Shown here piece by piece: positions 1 to 10,436 of a stretch of 64,000 nucleotides of DNA. The notes beneath the pieces are model-generated. The model was given only the letters and a program-made list of their open reading frames with translations. It did no database searches and was not told where the DNA came from. Origin of the DNA: Perognathus longimembris pacificus (lineage: Eukaryota > Chordata > Mammalia > Rodentia > Heteromyidae); the NCBI RefSeq assembly GCF_023159225.1, contig NC_063175.1, forward strand, positions 1,060,755-1,124,754, read 5' to 3'. Positions within the stretch are counted from its first letter, which is position 1; every line of letters starts with the position of its first letter. The translations under genes and the position numbers were made by a program.

Positions 1-182
1 AAAAAACAAAAAACTACCAAACCACCAACAACAAAAAAAAACTGAATTAAAAAAAAAAAGAAGGAAAACAGGCTCAGATGGAGGGGCACAGCAGGAGGGG
101 GGAGAGCTAATGAAGTGGGCCCATGAAAGAACAATGAAACTTTTTGAAAGAAACGATGAAAAGTTTTAAGAAGGAGTGAAAT

Positions 183-462
183 TGAGCACTAGTGACTCAT
201 ATCTTTAATTCTTGTTACTCAGGAGGCTGAGATCTGAGGATCCTAGCTCAAAGCCAGCCTGGGTGGAAAAGTTTCAGCTTTAACCAGCAAGACTCTTATC
301 TTTAACCAGCAAAAGACCAGCAGTAGAAGTGGGTTGTGATTCAAATGGTAGAATTCTGGCTTATAGTGAAAAAGCTAAGCCACAGGCTCTAGGCTCTGAG
401 TTCAAGCCTCAGTGTTGGCACGCACGCACACACACACACACACACACACATACACACACACA
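183..462 (+). mobile_element. Composite 7SL/ID-type SINE, diverged, with (CA)n tail
   Basis: The left half has the Alu/B1-like phrase 'actcaggaggctgagatct' and 'agccagcctggg'. The right half has the ID-like 'ggtagaattctgg' and 'ctgagttcaagcctcag' segment. The A tail has become a CA microsatellite at about 421-462. The family recurs throughout the window in both orientations. This copy is strongly diverged, so it is old. Confidence 0.85.
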
Positions 463-473
463 AAGGAGGAGGA

Positions 474-597
474 GGAGGAGTGGAATGGAGAAATGAGAGG
501 AGAGGATACAGTAGACTGACACACATCATTTGTGTGGAAATGTCACACTGACACACATCCTTAAACAACTAATATATGTTAGCAAAAAAGACAAGAA
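474..597 (+). repeat. Unassigned dispersed repeat tail (copy 1 of 3)
   Basis: This segment ends in 'ggaaatgtcaca...taatatatgttagcaaaaaag'. Similar endings occur at 13960-14015 and 18130-18212, each also next to a CA tract and purine-rich sequence. The shared A-rich end suggests the 3' end of an L1 subfamily, but I cannot name it. Confidence 0.45.
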
Positions 598-619
598 AAT
601 GGTAGGTTAACATACAACT

Positions 620-878
620 CTTTTTTTTTTTTTTTTGTTTGTCATGCAGCTTGAACTCGGGGCCTGGGTGTTGTCCCTTAGCTTTTTCTACTAAAGGCTC
701 TACCATTTGAGTCACAGTTCCACTTCTGTTTTGTTGCTGTTATTGTTGTTTGCTGGCTTATTGGAGATAAAGGGTTTTATGGACTTTCCTGTCTGAGCTG
801 GCTTCAAACCTCTATCCTCAGATCTCAGCCTCCTGAGTAGTTAGGGTTACAGACATGAGCCACCAGCACTGGAAGGCT
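620..878 (-). mobile_element. Composite 7SL/ID-type SINE, minus strand
   Basis: It begins with a poly-T run (the complement of the A tail). The reversed right monomer ('ctctaccatttgagtcacag') follows, then 'ttggagataa' linker sequence and the reversed B1-like end ('cagcctcctgagtagttagg...gagccaccagcac'). Confidence 0.85.
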
Positions 879-884
879 AACACT

Positions 885-1540
885 GGTAAGTTCATAGTTC
901 CAGACCAGCCCCAAGCAGTAAAGTCTGTGAGACTGTCTCAGTGGAAGAAGCTGGTAACATATACCTGTCATCCAGCTACAATGGAAACCTAAGACAGTTA
1001 GAGTAGGGTTCAAGCATACAACTGGGCAGGAATGAAACCTTATCTCAAAAATAACCAGCACAGGTATTGGAAGTAGGAAATTCAAAGGGAATACCAAATT
1101 CGAGAGACACAGGGTAAAAAAAGAGGAATAACTACAAAAGCAATACTTGCAAAACTGTTTGGTGTAAGTGAACTGAACACCTGGGGGGGGGGGGAGGGAA
1201 AGGGAGGGAGGGAGGGGGGCATGAGGGACAAGGCAACAAACAGTACAAGAAATGTATCCAATGCCCAACGTATGATACTGTAACCTTTCTGTACGTCAGT
1301 TTGATAATAAAAATTTGAGGAAAAAAAAATGTACTCATAAACCTTAAATGGTGATAAGTCATTCTGGTAGCATCATAACAAGAAACTTGAATTATGCATA
1401 ATGATGTGTTGGGGAAATTATAAATGGCAATAAACAAAAAAGTTCTTATAAAAAAAAATAACCAGCACAAAAGAAGACCATAGAACACCTGCTTGGTAAG
1501 GTCAAGGATCTGAGTTCAAATTTGAGTACTGCCAAAAAAG
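885..1540 (+). mobile_element. Composite SINE split by an L1 insertion
   Basis: A diverged plus-strand SINE (about 885-1062) resumes at 1454 with 'agaacacctgcttggtaagg' and a B-box-like 'ctgagttcaaatttgag'. The L1 at 1063-1453 separates the halves, and the duplicated SINE sequence on both sides is the L1 target-site duplication. Confidence 0.65.
1063..1453 (+). mobile_element. 5'-truncated L1 3' end with 3' transduction
   Basis: Positions 1063-1329 match the L1 3' UTR seen at 61970-62215: 'gagagacacagggtaa', a G-rich tract, 'ctgtacgtcagtttgataa' and an A run. About 124 bp of non-L1 sequence follow, with a second AATAAA (1429-1434) and a second A run ending at 1458. A 16-bp duplication ('aaaaataaccagcaca') lies at 1047-1062 and 1454-1469, so the whole unit, including the extra segment, was inserted at once. 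Confidence 0.85.
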
Positions 1541-1632
1541 GAAAGGAAAGGAAGGGAGGAGGGATAAGGAGAGGGAAAGGGGGAAGGGAGGGGAACAAAT
1601 GGGAAGGAAAGGGGAGAAGAAGGGAAAGGAAG
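1538..1632 (+). repeat. Purine-rich (GGAA/GGGA) low-complexity tract
   Basis: Continuous A/G run following the SINE end; most likely a degenerate tail expansion. Confidence 0.9.
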
Positions 1633-1786
1633 GTTGCAGAAAGCAGTCATTAGCACATACAGAGTACAAGTTTAGTTTGTGTTTGTACTGAATAAGTGCC
1701 TTTGGGAAGATCTGGCTGCTCTATATGGACAGGTAAGGTTAAAGTCTCTACAATGTGTGTCAACTAATCTTGCAACATACAACATA

Positions 1787-1788
<2 letters not shown>

Positions 1789-1836
<48 letters not shown>
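1789..1836. repeat. (AC)n microsatellite
   Basis: About 24 uninterrupted AC units. Confidence 0.97.
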
Positions 1837-1839
<3 letters not shown>

Positions 1840-2184
1840 GTAACTGTCTCTGGCCAGAAAATATATGAGTCCATTTGTGAGATCTAAGAGCCAGAGAGCC
1901 CTTGCCTTCCCATCACTGCCACTCCTCCTGTGATGTGAATTTTTCTAAACTAACTCCACACAGCCATCCCTACCTACAATATTTGACTTGTTCAACAGGC
2001 AATGATGTAGTGTGGTGGTGGCTGGACATGAGTGTTGCAGCCCTGAAGTATCTGGATGTCAGGTGAGCCCAGGAAGGTAGGAAAGCAAAAAATCCAGGAG
2101 AACTCTTGGCTCTCTCATCTAACATGCACACCTGCTCACCCAGGCCTAGGCTTCCTCTCTAGCCCAGATGATCATCTACGGTGT

Positions 2185-2387
2185 GTTTTTTTCTTTGCCA
2201 GTCCTGTGGCTTAGACTCAGGCCTGAGCACTGTCCCTGGCTTCTTTTTGCTCAAGGCTAGCACTCTGCCACTTGAGCTACAGCGCCACTTCTGGCCTTTT
2301 TCTATATATGTGGTGCTGAGGAGTTGAACCCAGGGCTTCATGTATACAAAGCAAGCACTCTTGCCACTAGGCCATATTCCCAGCCCC
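2185..2387 (-). mobile_element. IDL-Geo-like dimeric SINE
   Basis: Reversed dimer: T-rich tail, 'gccagtcctgtggctt', 'ctgccacttgagctacagcg', then the reversed ID-like left half ending 'ggccatattcccagcccc'. The 11-bp target-site duplication 'atctacggtgt' is exact at 2174-2184 and 2388-2398. Any open frame across it is SINE-derived. Confidence 0.95.
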
Positions 2388-2550
2388 ATCTACGGTGTTT
2401 TTTTTTATGCAATTCAAATTAGATGCTGGGTAAGACTGACAGGAATGAAGTTTATAAGCTGTGCTGTTATTTAAATATGTGGAATCTTATTTGTTTAGAA
2501 AAATGGGCACTCTCTTTTAGGTAAATGCCACAACCTTCTGCATCAAAGCA

Positions 2551-2551
2551 A

Positions 2552-2586
<35 letters not shown>

Positions 2587-2588
2587 CA
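2551..2588. repeat. (CATA)/(CA)n microsatellite
   Basis: Short compound tetra- and dinucleotide repeat. Confidence 0.95.
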
Positions 2589-3850
2589 GCTTTCTGGACT
2601 TTGGTTTACATTTTACACAGTTGCTTTAGCTCAGAAGGAAAGAATGAATAGGGAGAGGAAACTCTCAAAAGATGCCCTGTCATCAATTTGACTTCTAAAA
2701 TGTTGGGGTGCCATGGGGGGGAAGTCACACACATGGAGTCAGGTCAGGGATTTTTATGTAACATCTCAGACCTGGGGCCAAGCCAGCAGGGACTCGCCAT
2801 AAACTATTAGTTCAGAATGATCAATTACTGCTCCTCTATGATTAAACATCTCTGTACTTTTTTTTCTTTATTCCATAATCCAAGGTTCAAATTCCTTTGT
2901 TTCTGAGGTCTTTGCCAAGTTCACTGCCTGCTGTCTTAAGAGTCCAATTGTCAGAAACAGTATGCATGGATGATTGCCCAAAAGATATGCAGAACATCTA
3001 CTCTACATACTGTACTTGGATCCACAATCAAGCCAAGCCATCAAAACACAACAGGGGGAGGCTGAATTGTTCTGGCTCTGTGTAGAGCTACTTTCACTGA
3101 ATTACACTTTGGCAGAAGGCCACTGGCTTGCATCAAGGGACATTACAAAAAACAGTCCTCTAAAAATTGCTAGTGTAGGGATACTATTGAAGATATCTCC
3201 ACTACAGCCTACATGGAGCCATTGATGGCACCAGTGGAGAAACTTCCCTGACTCTTAGTTCCAGAAGAAGCCTGTTTCTCTTGAGCAACTGGATATTTTC
3301 CTTTTGTTCACGATGAATTTCTTATTTCCCTTTTTGCTTTGATGTCTAGGAAGCTCAAGGTCAAAGTTTCCCTCCCACTTCTAGCAACTATACATTTCTT
3401 ATGTTTCCATTTCTTTTTTAAAACTTTTATTATCTATATTTATTGTATATATTTAAGGTATACAACATAGAAATTTCTCTCCACATACTATGTCCTTCCA
3501 TAAATGTCCTTGAATGGTTGGAGAACATGGTTATTTAATTCATGGCCTGTATGCGTCTTTTTTGAGATCCCAACCTGCTTTTTCCAATTTGTTCTTTTAC
3601 TACTCTCTACCATGAAATCTACTTTGCCATCTGCCTATTCCAATTCCTCTATCCTGAATATTTCTCTGCAGCAAACTAGAAGGAAGTTGAGCCTAGATAA
3701 CAAGTGGTAGGTCAATTTTCAAATGCTATCACAGCTTCCCTTGTTCTTCCAATGCCAGAAAAGTGTGTTTCATGTTTGTTCAAAAATCCAGACTAATCAA
3801 TAGATCATGAAAATGGCATCACAATGCCCATAGCCAAATATTTCATCAAA
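2589..3850. other. Mostly single-copy sequence, no gene recognised
   Basis: I see no repeat family I can name except possible old L1-like A/T-rich sequence at about 3411-3490 ('tattgtatatatttaaggta'). Open frames here are under 90 codons and lack any recognisable domain. Confidence 0.5.
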
Positions 3851-3854
3851 ATAC

Positions 3855-4085
3855 ATTAGAAGCTGAACAGAGTGGTTTGTGCCTGCCATCTTAGCTAGTC
3901 AGGAGGCTGAGGTTGAAGTTTGGACCCAGGTTGAGGAGAAAAGACTTCAAGATTCCATCTTGGAGGCATGGCTCAAGTGGTAGAGTGCCATCTGAATGAA
4001 TAAGCAAGGAAGGCAAATGAGCGGCAGGCCCCTGAATGCAAGCATGGATACTGGCAAGAACAAATGAATAAATAAAAACAACATA
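3855..4085 (+). mobile_element. Composite 7SL/ID-type SINE
   Basis: B1-like start ('tcaggaggctgaggttgaag') is followed by 'atggctcaagtggtagagtg', the ID/right-monomer core. Diverged, with no clean duplication. Confidence 0.8.
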
Positions 4086-4184
4086 TCCCAGAAGATGTAC
4101 CATAATTTCCTACCCTAAGTGTTCTTAGTTTTGCTTTTGCTTTGTGTATTTGTTTTCTTCTTCCTTTTTGTGGGGGAAGATGGT

Positions 4185-4440
4185 TTAAGGATTTTTTTTA
4201 AACTCAGGGCCTCATACTTGGTAGATAGTCATTTTACCACTTGAGCCATATCTTCAGCCCTTTTCAATTTTATTTTTCAGGAGAGCCTTGACTGGGCCAC
4301 AATCCTATTTATGCTCCCTGTGTAGCTGGTATGGCAGATGTGTACTGTCATACATAGTCATTGGTTGAGATTGGGTATAACTCTGCCTGGGCTGGCCTCG
4401 AACTGGAATTCTCACTATCTCCATCTGTAGTAGCTGAGAG
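4185..4440 (-). mobile_element. Composite SINE, minus strand, diverged
   Basis: Reversed right-monomer motif 'accacttgagccatatcttc' near 4235-4255, then a reversed B1-like end with 'gggctggcctcgaac' and 'gtagtagctgagag'. Confidence 0.7.
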
Positions 4441-6640
4441 TGAAATGTCACAGTAAATGGCATAGGATTATGGTTCTTTCAGCAGGAAGACCACTGAGCC
4501 CAGAACCTTCCAACACACGGACAAGCCGCAGCCCTATCAGGTACAAAGACTTGCCAAGCTGGCAACAAAATCCATTCTTGACTCTCAGCCCACCATTCTT
4601 CCCCTGGGACCCTGCCAAGTACAAATAATGGGGGTTGGGGGAGATGCTTGTAAGAGAGAAGAATCCAGAGTACTTGTATCTGCACTGATGCCAGTTCACC
4701 TAGACACAAAACAAAGAAACCCACACTTGTATTGAATCAGATCTGAGCATGCGAATAATGGGTTCAGGCACAGGTACTGGGGTTCTAGAGATGCTTGGAG
4801 CTAGGCACCTGGAATTTTCTTTGTCTACCACCATGGGAGAACCTGACTCTCATGGGCCAGATGCCTGGATGATGAGGTGAATGAAAGCCTTGTGTAAAAG
4901 GCTGTGTTGGCAACCTGGGAGTCTGGCTTCACTCTGCTCATGATTGCACTCTGTGTGTCTCCTGGAGAGGGGCATCCATGAATAAAGACACTCAGGATTT
5001 TCATAGTTGAGGTGGAGGATACAAAGTGATCCCAACTTGTTTAGGCCACCTGGTTGGGAAGGACCTGAGGAAAGTGAGAGTTTAAATGCTGGCACCTTGG
5101 TTCCTCTGGTTTTGTTTTTAATGGGCCAAGTGTAATCCCCTGACATACAGGGTATAAGAGAAAGCTCAGGAGACACTGTGCTCTCTCAACCAATGCAGAA
5201 CACTCAGCATTCTTGAGTTTCTGATCGCCTTTTTAAACAATAATGAAAAAAACATAGATAATAATCCTTCCCAGAAAAATGTGAGGTTAAAAGTTTAATC
5301 TGAGTTCATAGTCCATGCATTCCAAGAGAGGACTGTAGGAGGAAAATTACTCACCTAGAGTTTATATAAATTCTAAGGCGATTAGAGTCAGCCGACAAAT
5401 TGGAGCCAGAACACGTTTACATTGAAGGCTTAACATGTAGATTCCTCTTATGGAAAGAAAGAAGAGGAAAGGCGGAAAATGGAAAGAGAAAAATCCCCCG
5501 CCACCCCATGGTTCTCGTTAAGGAATAGGCCCATTAAATGTTACTCCATCAGCTCAAAGAGTGTGTAAGATGTCAATCCCCAGTTCCTCCCCTTGTCTGT
5601 CACTCTTGAAAAGCACGTCACATCTGCTTGCTATCAGCATTGATCTCACAGCGTGTGTCTGACTCACTTAGAAAACTCAAAGCACATGTTTATTCCCGCT
5701 GAGGAACTAGTCATTACTGTGCAATTTACAGGCTCTCTGCGACCCCCGGGGCCTGCCACGGGGCTGGAGAGCACTGGCCCAAGAGCTGCTCTGAGTTCTT
5801 GATGCTGGACTTTGCTACCAGCTTTGAAAGGGGAGGAGACTCCTCTCAGCCTCCAGTCAGCTCACGTACCCCTGACCTCTCCAGTCTGGCAAGGTGAGGA
5901 CCCCCCCAAAGTCAAGTATTTTGTGGGAAAGAAGGGCAGCAGGTAATGAAGACAAAACTGTCATCTCAATGCTTTCTGAACAGAGATGACATCCATGCAC
6001 CCACTCAGCAAGTCCCCGTCACAGCTGTGCGCTCCTCCGTTTTCCACATCCTGCTGTCTCAGTCACCCTAAGGGACTGGTCAATGAGGCTTCTTCAGCAA
6101 GATGGAATCTGTGAATCTGCACCCAAGTGTCTTCTCTAACCATGGTAACCTACTTTATCAGGGCCTGCCCAGTCATATTCTGGGCTTCAAAATGAAAATT
6201 CATCAGACTTACATTTGGTCCATCATATTTTAATTTTTTTTCTAGTTTTGCCTCTATTCTGTCAAAATTCCTGGGAAGTTCACAGCTGTGATCAATCAAC
6301 ACAGGTGTCTGTATAAGTCAGGGGAGTGAATCCCTTTTGGGCAGATCTGCCCCTTGGAGAGCCTTTCTACAGAATGGAGCCTGCACAAATGAAGTCACTC
6401 TGTCAAGAGCCTAGAGTTTTCTTTCTAGAAGCCTTTCAAAGAGACAGGAAACTGTACAGGTTGCCTTAGCTGGAAAAAGACACAGCCAGATAATTAAATC
6501 CAAGAAGCCAAAACCCACTCCACACCTTTGTGTAGTTGGAACACTGAACCATGTGATCCCACAAAGGCGCCATTCCCCATCCATCCCAATGAGATGGTCA
6601 TCTAGGTGGCCCCTGGTGCCCAGCTTTCCTTCCCTACAGT
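4441..6640. other. Largely single-copy stretch
   Basis: No repeat family recognised over about 2.2 kb. It contains one GC-rich candidate exon (listed separately) and an AP-1-like TGACTCA in 'tctgactcactta' near 5660. The low repeat load compared with the rest of the window makes it a reasonable place for conserved regulatory sequence, but this is inference. Confidence 0.5.
5732..5893 (+). other. Candidate exon (splice-like borders, one open frame)
   Basis: A GC-rich block is preceded by an acceptor-like 'gcaatttacag' and followed by a donor-like 'AAG|gtgagg'. It is 162 nt long. The frame starting at 5733 is open for the whole block, and the other two sense frames are less favourable (frame 1 stops after 20 codons). 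The translation shows no domain I recognise. It could equally be a non-coding RNA exon or a chance match in a GC-rich island. No partner exon is certain. Confidence 0.22.
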
Positions 6641-6642
6641 TT

Positions 6643-7140
6643 CAATTTCCTGTAGTCTGAAAATAATACATGGGGAATTTCAGAAATAAACACAGTTTAA
6701 ACTATATACCATTCTGAATCGTATTATAAAATCTTGCACTGTCCTGTTCATTTGTGCTTGAGATATGAATTATCTATTTGTCTAGTGTGTCTACACTGTC
6801 TGTACTACCCACTTATCACATCTTAACTGTCTTGGTTATCAGACCACTGTCACAGTGTGGCAGTGCTGTGTTCAATAACCTTTATTTTACTTAATAATGT
6901 TCTCAAAGTACAACAGTAGAGATGGTGGCAATTCAGATATGCCAAAGAGAAGCAGTAAACATGTTTCCTTTAGGTGACAAGGTGGAATCTTACTATAGAT
7001 ATGTATGCATAGGAAAAACATACTATACATATATAAAGTATATATGTATATGTATATATTAGTACTATCAACAGTTTCTTGATTATTATTGGGGGTATCT
7101 TAGAAGGTATTCCCTTGCCTAGAGATAGAGGTCAACTCTA
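6643..7140 (+). mobile_element. Tigger-type DNA transposon, internally deleted
   Basis: The start 'gtttcaatttcctgtagtc' and the following AT-rich body resemble the 5' end of mammalian Tigger (pogo-class) elements. Positions 6895-6985 match the remembered start of its transposase frame ('ggcaattcagatatgcc', 'aagagaagcagtaaa'). The 3' end 'aacagtttcttgattattat...' resembles the matching terminal inverted end. An AT microsatellite sits where the middle is missing. It is an ancient, inactive fragment. Confidence 0.8.
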
Positions 7141-7544
7141 GAAGTAGCTTGTAGAGAGAACTTGTTGATTTGGTGAATTTGTGTCTGCTTACCCTGGGTC
7201 CTTTCTTAGTTCTGTGCATCTGGGAAAAGACAGGGAGACTTTGTGTCCTTGCAGTTTGTTTGGTGGGTTCTTCAAGTTCTTTTTTTTTTTTCCTTCAAGT
7301 TCTTTACTAGTCATCTATGGCCTTATTCATCCCTTCAGCCTGTTTGCAGGCAAGCTGTCCTCTGCGGTCAGCACCTCCACCTGTGACCTGCTACCAAACT
7401 CTGGATATCAGCACGAGTCGATGTCACTCCCTAGAGCAGTGGGTCCTGAGCATTCTGAGCCTGCTTTTATTCATTCCTTATGTGTTAGCTTACAAATTAT
7501 CTTCACTGGCCTTTCTTGTCACTTCATAATTCAAGGCATAAAAT
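7141..7544. other. Single-copy sequence between two DNA transposons
   Basis: No named repeat and no recognisable gene. It contains a T-rich run near 7280 and an open frame of ordinary length. Confidence 0.45.
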
Positions 7545-7887
7545 ATAGCCACCCTTTGATAATCAAAGAGGGATTGGTTCCAGGACCACCCCAAGTGTAT
7601 CAAACTACAAGGATGCTTTAGCCTCTTATGTAAAATGGTGTGACACTTGTATAGAACCTACACATTTCCTCTGGAATATTTAAGACCATCTCTTCGTTCA
7701 CTTATAATACCTAATGCAACATAAGTACTCTGCAAATAGTTGTTATACTATATTGCTTAGGGAATGACCAGAAGAAGGCCTAGGCATTTATTCCAAACAC
7801 AAGCTTTTTAGTTTCAGAATGCTTATGATCAAGGATGGAATGAATCTATAGGCATAGAACTTGTGGATATGGAGGCCTGACTGTAGA
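7545..7887 (+). mobile_element. MER2/Tigger-like DNA transposon
   Basis: 'ggattggttccaggaccacc' near the left end and 'cttgtggatatggaggcctg' at the right end match the remembered inverted ends of MER2-type elements. The middle ('ttataatacctaatgcaac', 'gttgttatactatattgctt') also matches. The length suits a non-autonomous copy. Ancient and non-functional. Confidence 0.8.
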
Positions 7888-7921
7888 TCCCTAAATTTCT
7901 TGTCTTATGATTCCTTTTCTG

Positions 7922-7945
7922 TTAACTTATAAATTTATAAGTTAA
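7922..7945. repeat. Perfect 24-bp AT-rich palindrome
   Basis: Each 12-base arm (TTAACTTATAAA and its complement) matches exactly with no spacer. It lies just outside the MER2-like element. Confidence 0.95.
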
Positions 7946-7997
7946 TAGTGCAAGACACAAAATGCACTTTGAAGTTTATCCTAATAACTCTAGATGT

Positions 7998-7999
<2 letters not shown>

Positions 8000-8041
<42 letters not shown>
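8000..8041. repeat. (GT)n microsatellite
   Basis: About 20 uninterrupted GT units, directly at the tail end of the following minus-strand SINE, whose A tail it probably replaced. Confidence 0.97.
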
Positions 8042-8042
<1 letters not shown>

Positions 8043-8252
8043 TTTATACCAGAACTGTGGGCTTAGCCTGGGTGTTTTAACTTTTTATGCTCATAGCTGG
8101 TGCTCTTCCATGTGAACTACGGCTTTTTGGTGGTTAATTGGAGATAAAGAGTCTTATGAATTTTCCTTCTCAGGCTACTTTTGAAGCATGATCCTCAGAT
8201 ATCAGACTCCTGAGTAGCTAGGATTACAGGAGTAAGCTACCAGCACCTGGAT
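8042..8252 (-). mobile_element. Composite SINE, minus strand
   Basis: Contains 'tggttaattggagataaaga' linker, 'actcctgagtagctaggatt' and 'aagctaccagcacctgg', the reversed family end. Diverged in the right-monomer part. Confidence 0.85.
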
Positions 8253-9925
8253 TTAGAGGTAAATTCTATCCATACTCCCAAGTAAAATGCTTTAAATTCT
8301 GAAGGGTTAGGATATTTTTTTAAACTAACTGCCTGGCAAATGAAACTTAGATGATCACTACTGCTAGCTGTAACAGCAATATTCGTCAGAATTTGGTGGT
8401 AGGAGGTTGAGAATGGAAGGGCTCCCTTTGCCATTTTGAGTTTTGGTTCTCTAGAGTCTGAGTTATTAGTGGTGGTTTTACTCCATGGGTCCTTCATAGG
8501 AGTAAAGACTCCTGTGAAACTGAGTATATCTGTCAATCCATGTAACCAAGAAGAAATAACTAGGCATACTATAATCTCTCTACTTGAATTTTTAAAATTG
8601 GAGTCAAAAGACCAAAGACTGACCCATTCACTTAGGGTTAAACCATGCCATCCAGCTAGGAAAAACAGGGTTTGGAGGGTACAAAGAAAAAAAGTTTCCT
8701 AGATATGAATAATGGTACATTCATATCTTTTCTAGTTTAGAGTACTTTTTTAATGGGAGAAGGACATTTAGAGTACTTTCTCCAAGGAAAAGAGAAATTA
8801 GAGATACTAAATGCATCCAAATGTCTTAAACATTTCCAAAAGGAAGACCTAAAACCCAATTCTGCAGGTAACAACTGCCTCACACCTCTTCACTCCATGG
8901 GCACATTCAGAACAGCAGGGAAACACTAAGAAACTGGAGAGGGGTGTTGATTTTCTCCATTAGTTCATACTATCTCTTGTTTAGTTACAGTACCTTCAGT
9001 CTTAATACCTTTTGTCAGTTGATTCTGTTGTCTCATTTCAGGTTTGAAAAACATTAGATGAGTTGTTTGTCACACACACACGCGCGCGCGCACACACACA
9101 CACACACACCCCTTTCCAAGAATCACAAATTCTAGTTTGAGAGTCATTCTACAACTTAATTCAAGAAAGGCAATCACCATCACAATGAAGGAAGCTAGCA
9201 ACAAATTCCCTTTCTACCCATTTGCCCCATTAAACAATACAAGATGAGTGCATTTCCCCACTGTTGCCAGCAAAGAGTGCTGAGGGCCAGTTCTCTGGTA
9301 CTTGAAAGCCATGAGCCCTTCTGACTGTAGTGTCCTCTCCTTGCAGGAAGCTCCTTATGAGGTCCCTGTTAGGAGGAATGAAGGTTTGTGAAAAGGGTAG
9401 GTACCTGACTGCAACAGGCTCAAGTGTGAAAACCTCAATAGTAAGAGATTCACAAGAGATGGCAGAGGAATGGGGACCCATCTGCTCAGTAATGACGCTC
9501 AAAGAAGTCAATATTTACATGAATAGCAGTGAGAAAACTGACTCTGAAGACATAGGCCAAGACATCCAATCTTTCCATGCTTTTCTGGGGGGAACTGTGG
9601 GAGTTGGCAGCTCTGACCTTGCATTTCACCACATACATGCTCCCTCTTTTTGCGCTACTTGGAGATGTTTATATGTTAATTCTAAGTGCCCATGGACTTA
9701 AATAGTCCAAGAAGGAAATAAGGAATTAAAAACTGCTCTATATGTCATAATCCAGACCCCAAATCCTAACCTAAACACATCCAAATTCCTCTGATCTTGT
9801 TAGCAATCTAACGAACCCAGCAGTTTTGGTCTAAATAATGCGAAGCATGTCAGGACCACCCAAGTTCACCAGGCTACCCTGTCAGCAGCTCAACATACTG
9901 CTTAAAGAATGAAACCAATACAAAA
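8253..9925. other. Single-copy stretch, no gene recognised
   Basis: Includes a CA/CG tract at 9072-9109. An acceptor-like 'cctctccttgcag' ends at 9346 but has no convincing donor or coding signal after it. Open frames are of chance length. Confidence 0.5.
9072..9109. repeat. (CA)(CG)(CA) compound microsatellite
   Basis: CA units interrupted by five CG units at about 9080-9091; alternating purine-pyrimidine sequence able to form Z-DNA. Confidence 0.95.
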
Positions 9926-9927
9926 AC

Positions 9928-9928
9928 A

Positions 9929-9963
<35 letters not shown>

Positions 9964-9973
9964 CACACACACA
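9928..9973. repeat. (AC)n microsatellite
   Basis: AC repeat with one GC interruption near 9956. Confidence 0.97.
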
Positions 9974-10033
9974 AAATGCTATTGAGTATCTGAACTGACA
10001 AGATTTTCTACCATACTGGTCTACCATACTGGT

Positions 10034-10058
10034 CTCAGGAGTATAAGATACTCCTGAG
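10034..10058. repeat. Perfect 11-bp inverted repeat, 3-nt loop
   Basis: CTCAGGAGTAT and its complement are separated by 'aag'. Just upstream, 'ctaccatactggt' is repeated in tandem (10009-10033). Function unknown. Confidence 0.9.
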
Positions 10059-10257
10059 GGCCAGGCATCGACAGTGCCAAAAACCCAGTGTGGAAGGAAA
10101 GAGTTGGATGGCCAACTAACCAACCAGAAAGAAAACTTCTTTTCCTAGCAGTAGCTCAAGGCTTCAAATACGAAGCTCCACCTTTTGAGAATCTATTCTT
10201 GTCAAAACAGCCTCATAGTGGGCCAGGCCTTGTCATCCCATATCATGTCCTCCACTG

Positions 10258-10350
10258 ATTTATTCACTCATTTCACAAATATTTATTGACCTCCTTTGAA
10301 GTGTCAGATGCTGGGGATACACTAGGGATTGGGACACACATGGTGTCCAC
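10258..10350 (-). repeat. L2-like 3' end, minus strand
   Basis: 'attcactcatttcacaaata' followed by 'tttattgacc' and 'tgctggggatacac' is the reversed, diverged version of the L2 end (cf. 'aatatttgttgaatgaatga'). Confidence 0.7.
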
Positions 10351-10361
10351 CCTCATCTCAT

Positions 10362-10363
<2 letters not shown>

Positions 10364-10416
<53 letters not shown>

Positions 10417-10436
10417 GTCTGTCTGTCTGTCTGTCT
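10364..10436. repeat. (TATC)n(TGTC)n tetranucleotide microsatellite
   Basis: About 13 TATC units followed by five TGTC units. Likely highly variable in length. Confidence 0.97.

Noticed and set aside
9347..9396. Short exon after the acceptor-like 'cctctccttgcag'
   Set aside because: Only about 50 nt before a weak donor-like site, no phase support and no recognisable peptide; too weak to annotate.
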